Assembly: GCF_000766795.1 (NCBI RefSeq)
Contig: NZ_JPDS01000002.1
Span: 935,001 to 999,000, forward strand
Origin: Polaribacter sp. Hel1_85
GTDB lineage: Bacteria; Bacteroidota; Bacteroidia; Flavobacteriales; Flavobacteriaceae
DNA length: 64,000 nt
Direction of reading: 5' to 3'
A program made the translations under genes and the position numbers. Shown piece by piece: positions 1-8,827 of this stretch. Under the pieces are notes generated by a model. That model saw only the letters and a list, made by a program, of their open reading frames with translations. It was not told where the DNA came from and ran no database searches. The number at the start of each line of letters is the position of its first letter. Positions within the stretch are counted from its first letter, which is position 1.

Positions 1-516
1 GTAACTACTTGTTTTACTCAAGAGTTAGTTCAAAATGATTTAGAAACTTCTATCAACTTTAAAATTAAGAATTTTGGTATCAATGTAGCTGGAGTTTTTA
101 ATGTATATGAGTTTTCGAGTAATTTTGATGCAGCTAATTTAAAAGATAGTTTTATGAACGCAATAATTAGTGTAAAATCGATAACTACTAACACAAATGC
201 AATAGATAAACATCTTTTAAAATCAGATTTTTTTGATGTTGAAAATCACCCTAAAATTATTTATAAATCTACAGAAATAGAAAAAAAAGATGGTTCGAAA
301 TATATAATTAAAGGTTTTTTAAATATTAAAGGAATTAAAAAAAGAATTGAAACACCAATAGAGATTAAAGAAAAAGGTGGTAAGTTCGTTTTTTCTGCAA
401 ATTTTACACTTAATAGAAAAGATTTTGATGTAGGTGGTAGCAGTTTAGTGCTTTCTAAAAAAGTAAATGTTAAAATGAAATATGTTGCAAATAGAAATCA
501 AAAAAGAGCTTTTTAA
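1..516 (+). CDS. YceI-like domain protein, 5' end cut by window edge
   Basis: The frame is open from base 1, so the gene starts upstream and at least 171 residues are visible. The pattern is that of YceI-like lipid-binding beta-barrels: a strand around FKIKNFGINVAGVF, then IDKHLLKSDFFDVENHPKI, which matches the family's 'L.s.dFFdv..yP.i.F.S' motif, then alternating strands to the end. YceI proteins are usually exported and bind isoprenoid-like lipids; the signal peptide, if any, lies outside the window. An in-frame ATG at 154 lies in the middle of the domain and is unlikely to be the start. The 3' end overlaps the next gene by 35 nt. Family is fairly sure, substrate unknown. Confidence 0.8.
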   Translation, partial: VTTCFTQELVQNDLETSINFKIKNFGINVAGVFNVYEFSSNFDAANLKDSFMNAIISVKSITTNTNAIDKHLLKSDFFDVENHPKIIYKSTEIEKKDGSKYIIKGFLNIKGIKKRIETPIEIKEKGGKFVFSANFTLNRKDFDVGGSSLVLSKKVNVKMKYVANRNQKRAF

Positions 517-940
517 GCAATGTGAAGATTTTGTAAACAATCGTTTGCAAACGGTTGAAGATATTATTTCTTCTAACCGAAAAGCACTGCATTCAGAAAC
601 CAAAAGTTCTGCAGGAGATAAGCATGAAACGGGTAGAGCAATGTTGCAATTAGAAATGGAAAAAGCAGGTCAGCAATTGTATGGAATTACTCAAATGAAA
701 ACTATTTTGGCTAAAATTGATATTTCTAAAACATCAGAAGTTGCACATTTAGGGAGTTTAATTGAAACAAATAGTGCGAATTACTTTTTATCAATTTCTG
801 CTGGACAATTTACAATTAAAGGGAATAATTATTTTGCAATTTCTGTTTCATCTCCTATTGGAAAACTACTTTTAGGAAAAAGAATTTCTGATACTTTTGT
901 TTTTAACGGTAATCAAATTCAAATAACTAATATTCAATAA
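482..940 (+). CDS. GreA/GreB C-terminal-like small protein
   Basis: This 152-residue cytoplasmic protein has a helical first half (about residues 1-80) with the segment SSAGDKHETGRAMLQLE, followed by a beta-rich second half ending in GKLLLGKRISDTFVFNG. The C-terminal part looks like the FKBP-like domain of Gre transcript-cleavage factors ('sPlG.aLlGk..GD.v'), but the N-terminal acidic coiled-coil tip of real GreA is not evident. Bacteroidota homologues are often mislabelled 3-oxoacyl-ACP synthase. The ATG lies 35 nt inside the YceI-like gene in another frame, so translation is probably coupled. A role in RNA polymerase binding is inference from the fold only. Confidence 0.65.
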   Translation: MLQIEIKKELFKQCEDFVNNRLQTVEDIISSNRKALHSETKSSAGDKHETGRAMLQLEMEKAGQQLYGITQMKTILAKIDISKTSEVAHLGSLIETNSANYFLSISAGQFTIKGNNYFAISVSSPIGKLLLGKRISDTFVFNGNQIQITNIQ

Positions 941-956
941 ATTATATTTTAATAGA

Positions 957-1601
957 ATGAAAAAAATAATACTTTTTTTAACGTTAATATTTACTTTACA
1001 AACATTTTCTCAAGCGAGTTTAAAAAGTTTTTTTAAGCTTTCTGGACCCAAAAGAACCTGGGTGTTATTTCACCCTTTCAAGGCCACTAAATCTTTAAAA
1101 ATTTCTAAAGAAACTAATAGAGTTACAGATTCTATTAAAAGAACAAATTTATTAGATGGAGATGCTTCTGGAGGTCAAGTAGATGCTTTTAGACATGCGT
1201 ATTGGATGGCAAGATTAACGCAAGAAATGGGTAAAAGAGCTGCTCGTTCTTTGGGTAAAGCACATGAAAAAGAAAACTATTTAACCTACAAAAAAAGAAA
1301 GTTAGAAGATGGGGTTGTACCAGATGAAATCTCTTCTGAAATGGATTTACATAATAATGATGAAGGAATAAAATTGATTACTAAAGGTAGTATAACTTCT
1401 AAAGAAGGATTAATTTATAGAATTATAAACGCTATTAAATCAGGGAAACTTAAAATCATTAAAAAAGATAAAAATGGAAAATTTTTAACTTGTGATGGAA
1501 AAACGCTTAAAAAAGAAGAATTAAAAGGTAAATGGAAGAATAATAAGTGTTTAGTAAACTCTAACGAAAGTAAAATAATTACCAGTAAACAACTTAATTA
1601 A
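957..1601 (+). CDS. exported DUF6973-type protein
   Basis: This 214-residue protein has a clear signal peptide (MKKIILFLTLIFTLQTFSQA) and therefore probably acts in the periplasm. The core segment GGQVDAFRHAYWMARLTQEMG followed by AHE and MDLHNNDEGI matches the DUF6973 pattern 'DAFRHaYW...H E...D..NN..G', whose conserved His, Glu and Asp residues suggest a metal-binding or hydrolytic site, although no activity is established. The C-terminus is Lys-rich and low in structure. It starts 16 nt after the preceding gene and is probably cotranscribed with it. Confidence 0.7.
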   Translation: MKKIILFLTLIFTLQTFSQASLKSFFKLSGPKRTWVLFHPFKATKSLKISKETNRVTDSIKRTNLLDGDASGGQVDAFRHAYWMARLTQEMGKRAARSLGKAHEKENYLTYKKRKLEDGVVPDEISSEMDLHNNDEGIKLITKGSITSKEGLIYRIINAIKSGKLKIIKKDKNGKFLTCDGKTLKKEELKGKWKNNKCLVNSNESKIITSKQLN

Positions 1602-1728
1602 AATTATAAGTGTAATTGCTAATATTTCTTTTAAAATAAAGGAAAAACTTACGATAACGTATTCGCTCAATCTACATAGTGCTTTTAGAGCATAAATTTA
1701 TTTTAGACCAGTAACAGTAAGACTTTTA

Positions 1729-1773
1729 TTGATATTTATCATAAAACTTAGATTTAGTATATTTCTACATTTG
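1729..1773 (+). promoter_or_regulatory. CRP/FNR-type operator plus -7 box, SLC13 transporter
   Basis: The palindrome TTGATATTTATCAT (1729-1742) has core TGAT-N4-ATCA. A perfect flavobacterial -7 box TACATTTG follows at 1766-1773, with its TA 30.5 bp from the palindrome centre, and the ATG is at 1793. No -33 TTG lies at the usual 17-20 nt spacing, which fits an activator-dependent promoter. The geometry matches the nine sites in the 18-40 kb island. Confidence 0.75.
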
Positions 1774-1792
1774 TGGACTTAAAATATACGAT

Positions 1793-3655
1793 ATGACTAT
1801 TACATTTATTATTTTAGGTATTACAATTATTTTATTTATTTCTGGTAAAATAAGACCCGATATAGTTGCTGTTACAAGTATGATGGCATTGAGTATGACA
1901 GGTGTTTTAACAACCAAAGAAACATTCTCTGGTTTTAGTAATTCTAGTATTATTTTAATTGCAGGTCTATTTATTGTTGGAGAAGCAATGAGTAGAACTG
2001 GGCTTACTTCTTGGTTAGGAAATAAGATTATTACTTTATCAAAAAATAATTCGAATAGATTATTAGTTTTAATAATTATTGGTTCTGCTATTCTTTCTGC
2101 TTTTATGAGTAACACAGGTACAGTTGCTTCATTAATGCCAGTTATTATTGCAGCAGCTTGGAGATTAAAAACCTCTGCTTCAAAAATGTTAATTCCTTTG
2201 TCTTTTGCAGCTGCAACTGGAGGATTGTTAACTTTAACAGGTACTCCAACCAATATTGTTACAAATCAGGCAATGATTGATGGTGGTGTGCAAGAGTTTG
2301 GTTTTTTTGAATTCGCTTATATTGGAGTTCCTTTATTGGTATTGACAGTTATTTACATGAGGTATTTTGGTCAAAAATTATTACCAGATAATGAATCAAG
2401 AAAATTAGAAGATATTGACGAATCTATTCAGAATATTGAAGATTCTTACCAATTATATGAAGGGTTTTGGAGAGTTAGAATAAGACCTAGTTCTTCTGCA
2501 ATCGGTAAAACGATTAAACAAATGCAATTGGGGTCTAGAATGGGAGTAAATATTATTAAAATTATTCCTCATGAAAAGAAAACAACAACTCTTCTTAAAA
2601 AAGTTGGTTTAAAAAAGAGTGATCCAAATGAATTTCCAGATTTAGATAGAGAACTTCATGCACAAGACGAATTAATTGTAAACTGTAGTGAAAATAGAAT
2701 CAATAGATTTATTCAAAAATATAATGTTGCTGCTACAAAACAAGAAGAAGTTGATGGAGATTTCATTAAAGAAAATGTACTTTCAGATGAGGTTGGTATT
2801 TGCGAAATGATTGTAGCTCCAAAATCTAGTTATAAAGGTAGGCATATAAACACTGGTAGATTTGGAGATAAATATAACCTTCAGGTTATGGCTTTAAATA
2901 GACATAATAAAAGAATTAGAGGTAGAGAATTTGATTTAAAAGAAGGAGATTCTTTGTTAGTGAGAGCAAAATGGGAAGATATTAAAGCAATTCAAGAAGA
3001 AAGTAGAGATTTCTTAATTATTGGTTCTCCAGAAGAACTGTCTAAAGAAGTTGGAAAGATTACTAGAAAAGGAGTCATTTCAATTTTAGCAATGGTTTTT
3101 ATGGTAACCATGTTTATTTGGGGACCTTTTTCTTCTGCAATTACAGTAATTCTTACAGCTTTTATTATGGTTATGGGAGGATGTATCAATATGAATCAAT
3201 CTTATAGAGCAATTAATTGGAATGTTATAATTATTATGGCAGGAATGATACCAATGGGAGTTGCGCTTCAAAAAACTGGAGGTGCAAAATACATAGCAGA
3301 TTCAATGATTACTGTATTAGGTGATATGCATCCAACTTACTTTTTAGCAGGGATTTTCTTAATAACATCATTCTTAAGTCAAGTTATGAGTAATACTGCA
3401 ACAGCTATCTTAATGGCGCCAATTGTATTAGTTGCTTCAATCCAATTAGGGTATTCGCCTCAACCATTTATGATGGCATTAGCAGTAAGTGCTTCTACTG
3501 CATTTTTAACGCCATTTGGCACGCCAACAAATACAATGGTAATGAATGCAGGTAATTACAAGTTTACAGATTATATGAAAAGTGGGTCTATATTATTATT
3601 AATATTCTTTATTGTAAGTATAGTAATGATACCAATTATTTGGCCTTATCACTAA
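1793..3655 (+). CDS. SLC13 family permease with RCK_C domains
   Basis: A 620-residue inner-membrane carrier of the SLC13/NadC/ArsB (ion transporter) superfamily. The N-terminal half has hydrophobic helices and the hairpin GTPTNIVTNQ; the C-terminal half repeats it as TPFGTPTNTMVMN, the duplicated signature of this fold. Between them (about residues 210-420) lie two cytosolic RCK_C/TrkA_C-like domains, which in related proteins may bind regulatory ligands. The family moves dicarboxylates, sulfate or other anions with Na+; the substrate cannot be read here. Next to sdhCAB a C4-dicarboxylate is attractive but unproven. The upstream operator at 1729 suggests stress or low-oxygen induction. Confidence 0.85.
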   Translation: MTITFIILGITIILFISGKIRPDIVAVTSMMALSMTGVLTTKETFSGFSNSSIILIAGLFIVGEAMSRTGLTSWLGNKIITLSKNNSNRLLVLIIIGSAILSAFMSNTGTVASLMPVIIAAAWRLKTSASKMLIPLSFAAATGGLLTLTGTPTNIVTNQAMIDGGVQEFGFFEFAYIGVPLLVLTVIYMRYFGQKLLPDNESRKLEDIDESIQNIEDSYQLYEGFWRVRIRPSSSAIGKTIKQMQLGSRMGVNIIKIIPHEKKTTTLLKKVGLKKSDPNEFPDLDRELHAQDELIVNCSENRINRFIQKYNVAATKQEEVDGDFIKENVLSDEVGICEMIVAPKSSYKGRHINTGRFGDKYNLQVMALNRHNKRIRGREFDLKEGDSLLVRAKWEDIKAIQEESRDFLIIGSPEELSKEVGKITRKGVISILAMVFMVTMFIWGPFSSAITVILTAFIMVMGGCINMNQSYRAINWNVIIIMAGMIPMGVALQKTGGAKYIADSMITVLGDMHPTYFLAGIFLITSFLSQVMSNTATAILMAPIVLVASIQLGYSPQPFMMALAVSASTAFLTPFGTPTNTMVMNAGNYKFTDYMKSGSILLLIFFIVSIVMIPIIWPYH

Positions 3656-3668
3656 ATTAATAAAAGTT

Positions 3669-3698
3669 AAAAAGACCACCATTTTTTAGGTAGTTTTT
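3669..3698 (+). terminator. weak stem-loop terminator after SLC13 gene
   Basis: A short inverted repeat (ACCACC / GGTAGT, one mismatch) is flanked by an A-run before and a T-run after. It is weak but well placed, about 15 nt after the stop codon. Confidence 0.4.
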
Positions 3699-3878
3699 AA
3701 ACGTTTAAATTATAAAATAATAAAAAAAGAAGTTTTTCTAACTTGTGAAAGTGAAATTATTTCTAAGAAAATATTAAAAAGGGTATACAAAAATAATAGG
3801 CGTTTTTTAGTTTCAAATAGTACTTAGTTTTATACGTAATTAATACTTAGTGTAGTAGTTTTAAAAAAACTGAATAGC

Positions 3879-3937
3879 CTGTATTTGTTTGTGTTTAATC
3901 GTTTAAGTAGTTTTATTTAAAACTATTCTAAATACAG
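3879..3937. repeat. nested inverted repeat upstream of sdh promoter
   Basis: Outer arms CTGTATTT (3879-3886) and AAATACAG (3930-3937) enclose inner arms TAGTTTT (3908-3914) and AAAACTA (3919-3925). The structure ends about 20 nt before the -33 element of the sdh promoter. It could be a regulator site or a cruciform; no function can be read from it. The rest of the 3.66-4.01 kb gap shows nothing coding. Confidence 0.45.
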
Positions 3938-3957
3938 ATTAAAAAAGGTCTGTTTTT

Positions 3958-3988
3958 TTGTAAACGAGATAGTTTAGCCCTATTTTTG
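3958..3988 (+). promoter_or_regulatory. promoter of sdhCAB (TTG-N20-TATTTTTG)
   Basis: The -33 TTG is at 3958-3960 and a perfect -7 box TATTTTTG is at 3981-3988, with a 20-nt spacer, matching the Bacteroidota sigma-A consensus. The resulting leader of about 20 nt leads to the ATG at 4016. This also argues against an in-frame TTG at 3986, which lies inside the -7 box, being the start of sdhC. Confidence 0.75.
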
Positions 3989-4015
3989 TTGTCAACAAAT
4001 TTAACTAATTATACA

Positions 4016-4693
4016 ATGAGCGGATTTTTCAAATCTTCAATTGGAAGAAAAATAGCCATGGCGCTATCTGCATTCTTCCTCATGTTTTTCTTAATAATGC
4101 ATTTATCAGTCAACCTACTTTCACTTATAAGTGATGATGCATTTAATACAGCTTCTCATTTTATGGGAACAAATCCTTTAGTACAGTTTGCATTACAACC
4201 TGTATTAATTTTTGGAGTTGTTTTTCATTTTGTGATGGGATTTATTTTAGAATTGAAAAACAAAAAAGCAAATGGAGTTGCCTATGCTAAAGACAATGGA
4301 GCAGCTAATTCTACATGGATGAGTAGAAACATGATTTACAGTGGATTGGCTATTTTAGCTTTTATTGTACTTCATTTTATTGATTTCTGGATTCCAGAAT
4401 TAAACACTAAATATGTTTTAGGAGACATGTCTGGGTTACACAATGGAGAAATGAGATATTTTCATGAGTTACAAGAAAAATTTGTGCCAATTTGGAGAGT
4501 TGTATTCTATGTTGTAGCATTTGTTTTCTTAGGATTGCATTTAGCACATGGATTCACATCTGCTTTTCAATCAATGGGAGTTACAGCAGGAAGAAAAAAA
4601 GCATTACAAAATTTCGGTAAAATATATTCAATAGTTATTCCTTTAGGATTTATAATTGTTGCATTGTTTCATCATTTAAATCATAACCATTAA
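4016..4693 (+). CDS. sdhC: succinate dehydrogenase cytochrome b558 subunit
   Basis: This 225-residue membrane anchor of succinate dehydrogenase/fumarate reductase belongs to the b558 family with five membrane helices and two hemes. Histidines expected in heme ligation lie in helices ([32 protein letters not shown]). The Bacteroidota enzyme passes electrons from succinate to menaquinone. The ATG at 4016 ([12 protein letters not shown]) is chosen because the -7 box lies just upstream. First gene of an sdhC-A-B operon; it is 11 nt from sdhA. Confident. Confidence 0.95.
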   Translation: MSGFFKSSIGRKIAMALSAFFLMFFLIMHLSVNLLSLISDDAFNTASHFMGTNPLVQFALQPVLIFGVVFHFVMGFILELKNKKANGVAYAKDNGAANSTWMSRNMIYSGLAILAFIVLHFIDFWIPELNTKYVLGDMSGLHNGEMRYFHELQEKFVPIWRVVFYVVAFVFLGLHLAHGFTSAFQSMGVTAGRKKALQNFGKIYSIVIPLGFIIVALFHHLNHNH

Positions 4694-4704
4694 TCTTAAT
4701 AAAT

Positions 4705-6717
4705 ATGGCTTTAGATTCAAAAGTACCAAAAGGTCCAATTAAAGATAAATGGACAGATTATAAAAATAAAATAGATTTGGTAAACCCTGCAAATAAACGT
4801 AACATAGATGTTATTGTTGTAGGTACAGGTTTAGCAGGTGGTTCTGCCGCTGCAACTTTAGCAGAGTTAGGCTATAATGTAAAAGCATTTGCTTACCAAG
4901 ATTCTCCAAGAAGAGCACATTCAATTGCAGCACAAGGAGGAATTAACGCTGCAAAAAACTATCAAGGAGATGGAGATTCTACTTACAGATTATTTTACGA
5001 TACTGTAAAAGGAGGAGATTATCGTTCTCGTGAAGCAAATGTGTATCGTTTAGCAGAAGTGTCTTCTAATATTATTGATCAATGTGTAGCACAAGGAGTT
5101 CCTTTTGCTCGTGATTATGGAGGTTTATTAGACAACCGTTCTTTTGGTGGAGTTTTAGTTTCTAGAACTTTTTATGCAAAAGGACAAACAGGTCAGCAGT
5201 TATTATTAGGAGCTTATTCTGCAATGAATAGACAAATTGCTCGTGGTAAAATAGAAATGTTTAACAGACATGAAATGTTAGATGTTGTTATTGTTGATGG
5301 AAAAGCAAGAGGAATTATTGCAAGAAACTTAATTACTGGAGAAATTGAGCGTCATTCTGCTCATGCTGTTGTAATTGGTTCTGGTGGTTATGGAAATGTA
5401 TATTTCTTATCTACAAACGCAATGGGTTCTAATGCAACTGCATCTTGGAAAATCCATAAAAAAGGAGCGTATTTTGCAAATCCTTGTTATACTCAAATTC
5501 ACCCAACATGTATTCCTCGTTCTGGAGATTATCAGTCTAAATTAACGTTGATGTCTGAGTCTTTACGTAATGATGGACGTATTTGGGTTCCTAAAAACAT
5601 GGAAGATGTTTTAGCAATTAGAGAAGGAAAGAAAAAACCTACAGATTTAACTGAAGAGCAAAGAGATTATTATTTAGAAAGACGTTATCCTGCATTTGGT
5701 AACTTAGTTCCACGTGATGTAGCATCTAGAGCTGCAAAAGAGCGTTGTGATGCTGGTTATGGAGTAAATGCAACTGGTGAAGCTGTATATTTAGATTTTG
5801 CTTCTGCTTTTGATCGTTATGGAAAAGAGCAAGCGAAAATTCAGAATATAAAAAATCCTTCACCAGAAAAAATATACGAATTAGGACAAGCAATAGTTGA
5901 AGCTAAATATGGAAACTTATTTCAGATGTATGAAAAAATTGTAGATCAGAATCCATATAAAACGCCAATGATGATCTACCCCGCAGTACACTATACAATG
6001 GGAGGTGTTTGGGTTGATTATAACTTAATGACTACAATACCTGGATGTTATTGTATTGGAGAAGCAAATTTCTCTGATCACGGAGCAAATAGATTAGGAG
6101 CTTCTGCATTAATGCAAGGTTTAGCAGATGGTTATTTTGTGTTGCCTTATACTATTGGAGATTATTTAGCTGATGATATTAGAACAGGAAAAATACCAAC
6201 AGATTCTCTAGAATTTAATGCAGCTGAAAAAGAGGTAAAAGATAGAATTGATTTCTTTGTTAATAATAAAGGAACAAAGTCTGTAGATTATTTCCACAAA
6301 AAACTTGGAAAAGTAATGTGGGATAAAGCAGGTATGTCTAGAAATGCCAAAGGTTTAGAAGAAGCCATGGTTGAAATTAAAGCAATTCGTGAAGAATTTT
6401 GGAAAGAAGTTTCTGTTCCTGGAGGATCAAATGAAATGAATCCAGAACTAGAAAAAGCGGGTAGAGTTGCAGATTTCTTAGAATTAGGAGAATTATTTGC
6501 AAAAGATGCTTTAGTAAGAGCAGAATCTTGTGGAGGACACTTTAGAGAAGAATCTGCTGAGTTAGATGGACCGCAAAAAGGAGAAGCAAAACGTAATGAT
6601 AAAGACTTTGCATTTGTATCTGCTTGGGAATATAAAGGAGAACCAGCAGATGCGGTTTTACATAAAGAAGAATTAGAATTTAAAGATATTGAATTGAAAC
6701 AACGTTCATACAAATAA
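4705..6717 (+). CDS. sdhA: succinate dehydrogenase flavoprotein subunit
   Basis: A 670-residue FAD-containing catalytic subunit that oxidises succinate to fumarate (or the reverse) in the TCA cycle on the inner face of the membrane. Visible are the FAD-binding [17 protein letters not shown], the covalent flavin His region [12 protein letters not shown], the active-site segment [16 protein letters not shown] and [20 protein letters not shown]. Length and order agree with the large flavoproteins of the b558-type complex. It lies 7 nt before sdhB. Confidence 0.97.
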   Translation: MALDSKVPKGPIKDKWTDYKNKIDLVNPANKRNIDVIVVGTGLAGGSAAATLAELGYNVKAFAYQDSPRRAHSIAAQGGINAAKNYQGDGDSTYRLFYDTVKGGDYRSREANVYRLAEVSSNIIDQCVAQGVPFARDYGGLLDNRSFGGVLVSRTFYAKGQTGQQLLLGAYSAMNRQIARGKIEMFNRHEMLDVVIVDGKARGIIARNLITGEIERHSAHAVVIGSGGYGNVYFLSTNAMGSNATASWKIHKKGAYFANPCYTQIHPTCIPRSGDYQSKLTLMSESLRNDGRIWVPKNMEDVLAIREGKKKPTDLTEEQRDYYLERRYPAFGNLVPRDVASRAAKERCDAGYGVNATGEAVYLDFASAFDRYGKEQAKIQNIKNPSPEKIYELGQAIVEAKYGNLFQMYEKIVDQNPYKTPMMIYPAVHYTMGGVWVDYNLMTTIPGCYCIGEANFSDHGANRLGASALMQGLADGYFVLPYTIGDYLADDIRTGKIPTDSLEFNAAEKEVKDRIDFFVNNKGTKSVDYFHKKLGKVMWDKAGMSRNAKGLEEAMVEIKAIREEFWKEVSVPGGSNEMNPELEKAGRVADFLELGELFAKDALVRAESCGGHFREESAELDGPQKGEAKRNDKDFAFVSAWEYKGEPADAVLHKEELEFKDIELKQRSYK

Positions 6718-6724
6718 GAAAGAT

Positions 6725-7480
6725 ATGTCAGGTAAAGGAATGAATTTAACGTTAAAAATTTGGAGACAAAAAGACTCGAGTACAAAGGGTCAAATGGTCG
6801 ATTATAAAGTAACTGATATTTCAGAACATATGTCTTTCTTAGAAATGATGGATGTTTTAAATGAACAGTTAGTAAATGCTGGTGAAGAACCAGTTGCTTT
6901 TGATCATGACTGTAGAGAAGGAATTTGTGGAGCATGTTCTTTATACATAAATGGTGAAGCTCATGGGCCTGATAGAGCTATTACTACTTGTCAATTACAC
7001 ATGCGTATGTTTAATGATGGAGATACTATTACAATAGAGCCATTTAGAGCAGCAGCATTTCCAGTAATTAAAGATTTAGTAGTAGATAGAATGGCTTTTG
7101 AGCGTATTCAACAAGCAGGAGGTTACATTTCTGTAAATACTTCAGGTAATACTCAAGATGCAAATAATATTCCTATTTCTAAACATGCAGCAGATGAAGC
7201 TATGGATGCAGCAACTTGTATTGGTTGTGGTGCTTGTGTAGCAACTTGTAAAAACTCTTCTGCAATGTTATTTGTAGGGGCAAAAGTATCTCAATATGCT
7301 TTATTACCTCAAGGACAAATAGAAGCTGCAGATCGTGTGCAAAACATGGTAGCTCAAATGGATTTAGAAGGTTTTGGAAACTGTACAAATACAGGAGCTT
7401 GTGAAGTAGAATGTCCTAAAGGAATTTCTTTAGACAACATTGCTAGAATGAATAGAGAGTTAATGAAAGCGAATATTTAA
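6725..7480 (+). CDS. sdhB: succinate dehydrogenase iron-sulfur subunit
   Basis: A 251-residue iron-sulfur electron carrier linking SdhA to SdhC. The [2Fe-2S] cysteines are in [15 protein letters not shown] plus the later Cys of ITTC; the C-terminal ferredoxin-like clusters use [11 protein letters not shown] and [14 protein letters not shown]. The third motif carries Thr-Gly-Ala rather than a fourth Cys, as usual for a [3Fe-4S] site. Last gene of the operon; a dispersed repeat and a strong bidirectional terminator follow. Confidence 0.97.
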   Translation: MSGKGMNLTLKIWRQKDSSTKGQMVDYKVTDISEHMSFLEMMDVLNEQLVNAGEEPVAFDHDCREGICGACSLYINGEAHGPDRAITTCQLHMRMFNDGDTITIEPFRAAAFPVIKDLVVDRMAFERIQQAGGYISVNTSGNTQDANNIPISKHAADEAMDAATCIGCGACVATCKNSSAMLFVGAKVSQYALLPQGQIEAADRVQNMVAQMDLEGFGNCTNTGACEVECPKGISLDNIARMNRELMKANI

Positions 7481-7488
7481 TTATCGTT

Positions 7489-7540
7489 GTCATTTCGAGT
7501 GATTTTCGATTTTATTAGAAAATAGTATCGAGAAATCTCT
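7489..7540 (+). repeat. dispersed intergenic repeat, family B copy 1
   Basis: GTCATTTCGAG at 7489 and TATCGAGAAATC about 36 nt later frame a short palindromic unit. A second copy lies in opposite orientation at 13912-13959. Such GTCA-TTCGAG...TCGAGAA units recur between genes in many flavobacterial genomes; they resemble REP or MITE remnants. Confidence 0.6.
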
Positions 7541-7548
7541 TTTAAATA

Positions 7549-7583
7549 AAAAAACCCAAACTAAATTTTAGTTTGGGTTTTTT
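7549..7583. terminator. bidirectional terminator between sdhB and the XRE gene
   Basis: The arms AAACCCAAACTAAA and TTTAGTTTGGGTTT form a long stem with almost no loop. An A-run precedes it and a T-run follows, so it can end transcription of sdhB on the plus strand and of the XRE regulator on the minus strand. Confidence 0.88.
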
Positions 7584-7599
7584 AATTAATAAATAGTTT

Positions 7600-7830
7600 T
7601 TAAAAAAGCTCTTTAGCATCTATATCTAAAAATTCTGCAATCTCAAATAATCTAATAAGATCTAATTTAGATTCTCCTTTTTCAACTTTAAAATAACCAC
7701 TTGTAGTCATGTTTAATTTTATAGCTAAATCTGTTTGAGAGATTCCTAGTTCTTGTCTTCTTTTAACAATTTTTTTAAGCACTTTGTGTGCTTTCTTTTC
7801 AAGCTTTTCAATAGTAATTTTTTTCAACAT
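7600..7830 (-). CDS. small XRE (Cro/CI) helix-turn-helix regulator
   Basis: A 76-residue DNA-binding protein with a single HTH_3 domain: RRQELGISQTDLAIKLNMTTSGYFKVEKGES, where SQTDLA is the first HTH helix and TSGYFKVE the recognition region. No other domain and no toxin-like partner is present. I place the start at the ATG at 7830 because a TATCTTTG -7 box lies at 7861-7854 on this strand; a longer form from 7890 (96 residues) would translate through that box. Two similar near-palindromes at 7900 and 7927, upstream of the gene, are probable autoregulatory operators. Confidence 0.75.
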   Translation of the reverse strand: MLKKITIEKLEKKAHKVLKKIVKRRQELGISQTDLAIKLNMTTSGYFKVEKGESKLDLIRLFEIAEFLDIDAKELF

Positions 7831-7853
7831 CTTAATATTTCTTTTTCTTATAG

Positions 7854-7861
7854 CAAAGATA
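7854..7861 (-). promoter_or_regulatory. -7 box of the XRE gene
   Basis: Read on the minus strand this is TATCTTTG, a perfect TAnnTTTG box, 23 nt before the ATG at 7830. I see no good -33 TTG, so the promoter may be weak or regulated. Confidence 0.5.
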
Positions 7862-7893
7862 GTGCTAAAATGTGTTTTTTCACTTTCCATTTT

Positions 7894-7943
7894 GGACTAA
7901 CTGAAAACAGTGAGAGGATTTATATCCCTGAAAACAGTTAGTC
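7894..7943. promoter_or_regulatory. paired operators upstream of the XRE gene
   Basis: Two copies of CTGAAAACAGT (7901-7911 and 7928-7938) lie 27 bp apart. Each has the palindromic ends CTG...CAG expected of a dimer site. They sit inside a larger inverted repeat GACTAACTG (starting 7895) / CAGTTAGTC (ending 7943). Position upstream of the XRE gene suggests binding by its product, possibly as two cooperating dimers. Confidence 0.55.
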
Positions 7944-8059
7944 TAAAAAGAGGAAAGAGTTTTTAGGTTGTCTTTAAAATCTTTCCGATTTTTGAACTGC
8001 GGGGGAAATTGCTATGAAAAAAAATCTTTCCTGTAAAGATTATTAAGAAAGGATTGTCA

Positions 8060-8153
8060 CAAAGTCATATGATTTGTTAAATGAAAATTTAAACAAAATA
8101 ATTATCCTAAGTTTTGATGTAAAACAATTATTTTGTCAAAATCATATGTCTTT
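8060..8153. repeat. nested inverted repeat between rnhA and the XRE gene
   Basis: The outer arms carry CATATGATTTG (8066-8076) and CAAAATCATATG (8137-8148); the inner arms are CAAAATAATT (8094-8103) and AATTATTTTG (8126-8135). On the minus strand it follows rnhA and may end its transcription or act as a structured 3' UTR. The remaining 7944-8191 sequence shows no gene. Confidence 0.5.
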
Positions 8154-8191
8154 TGTTGAATGCTTAAGCAGTCAATTTTAATTTTGCTTAC

Positions 8192-8827
8192 TTATTTCCT
8201 CCCAAAATCTGCAGGAATTTCTCCCCAAGCTTTGGTTTCCCATTTTAGAATTGGGTTTTTGTAAGTATTCTCTTTCAGCCATTTTTCTGCTCTTTTTATC
8301 AACTCTAATAAGTCTTTGTTAGAAGCATCAAAATGCAAGTTTGTTTTGCATTGTTTCTTTTTTACCCAACTCATAGCAATCTTAGAATCAGAATAAATAG
8401 GAATATCTTCTTTGTTTTTGCTTTTTAATAAAGCAATTCCATGAACTAAAGCCAAAAATTCACCAATATTATTAGTTCCTTTTTCAAAAGGACCTTTTAT
8501 AAAAAGTTGTTTTTTATTATGAGTTAAAACACCTCTGTATTCCATTTTTCCTGGGTTTCCAGAACAAGCAGCATCCACAGAAATACTTTCTAAATTAGGT
8601 CTTCCAATTTTTTCTTTTTCTTTGAATGATAAAGTAGGTTTTTTGGTGTTTTTACCTTTGTAGTCGTCGTATTTTCCTTTAGAAGCAATTTCAGCTTCAT
8701 CTAGATTGGCAAAAGATTTATATTGTGCACCTTCAAAACCATCAATCTGTGCTTTACAGACTTTCCAAGAAGTAAAAACTCCTTTTTTGCGGCCGTTCCA
8801 AACAACATAAAACTTTTTTTTACTCAT
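8192..8827 (-). CDS. rnhA: ribonuclease HI with N-terminal hybrid-binding domain
   Basis: A 211-residue endonuclease that cuts the RNA strand of RNA-DNA hybrids, for example during primer removal or R-loop repair. Residues 1-50 form the caulimovirus-type hybrid-binding domain (FYVVWNGRKKGVFTSWKVCKAQIDGFEGA). The RNase H fold follows, with SVDAACSGNPG (first catalytic Asp), GEFLALVHGIALL (Glu), IYSDSKIAMSWVK (Asp) and a C-terminal acidic residue near PADFG. The start overlaps the end of purN by 8 nt, so the two are probably translated together. Confidence 0.92.
   Translation of the reverse strand: MSKKKFYVVWNGRKKGVFTSWKVCKAQIDGFEGAQYKSFANLDEAEIASKGKYDDYKGKNTKKPTLSFKEKEKIGRPNLESISVDAACSGNPGKMEYRGVLTHNKKQLFIKGPFEKGTNNIGEFLALVHGIALLKSKNKEDIPIYSDSKIAMSWVKKKQCKTNLHFDASNKDLLELIKRAEKWLKENTYKNPILKWETKAWGEIPADFGRK

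Noticed and set aside
1765..2253. 162-codon open frame opposite the SLC13 gene
   Set aside because: It is the antisense of a hydrophobic membrane protein and has no family pattern; the plus-strand gene is clear.
3986..4015. In-frame TTG start for sdhC ten codons upstream of the ATG
   Set aside because: It falls inside the -7 box TATTTTTG, so it would not be transcribed; the ATG at 4016 fits the family N-terminus.
7831..7890. Longer start (7890) for the XRE gene
   Set aside because: It would translate through a perfect -7 box; kept only as an alternative in the gene entry.
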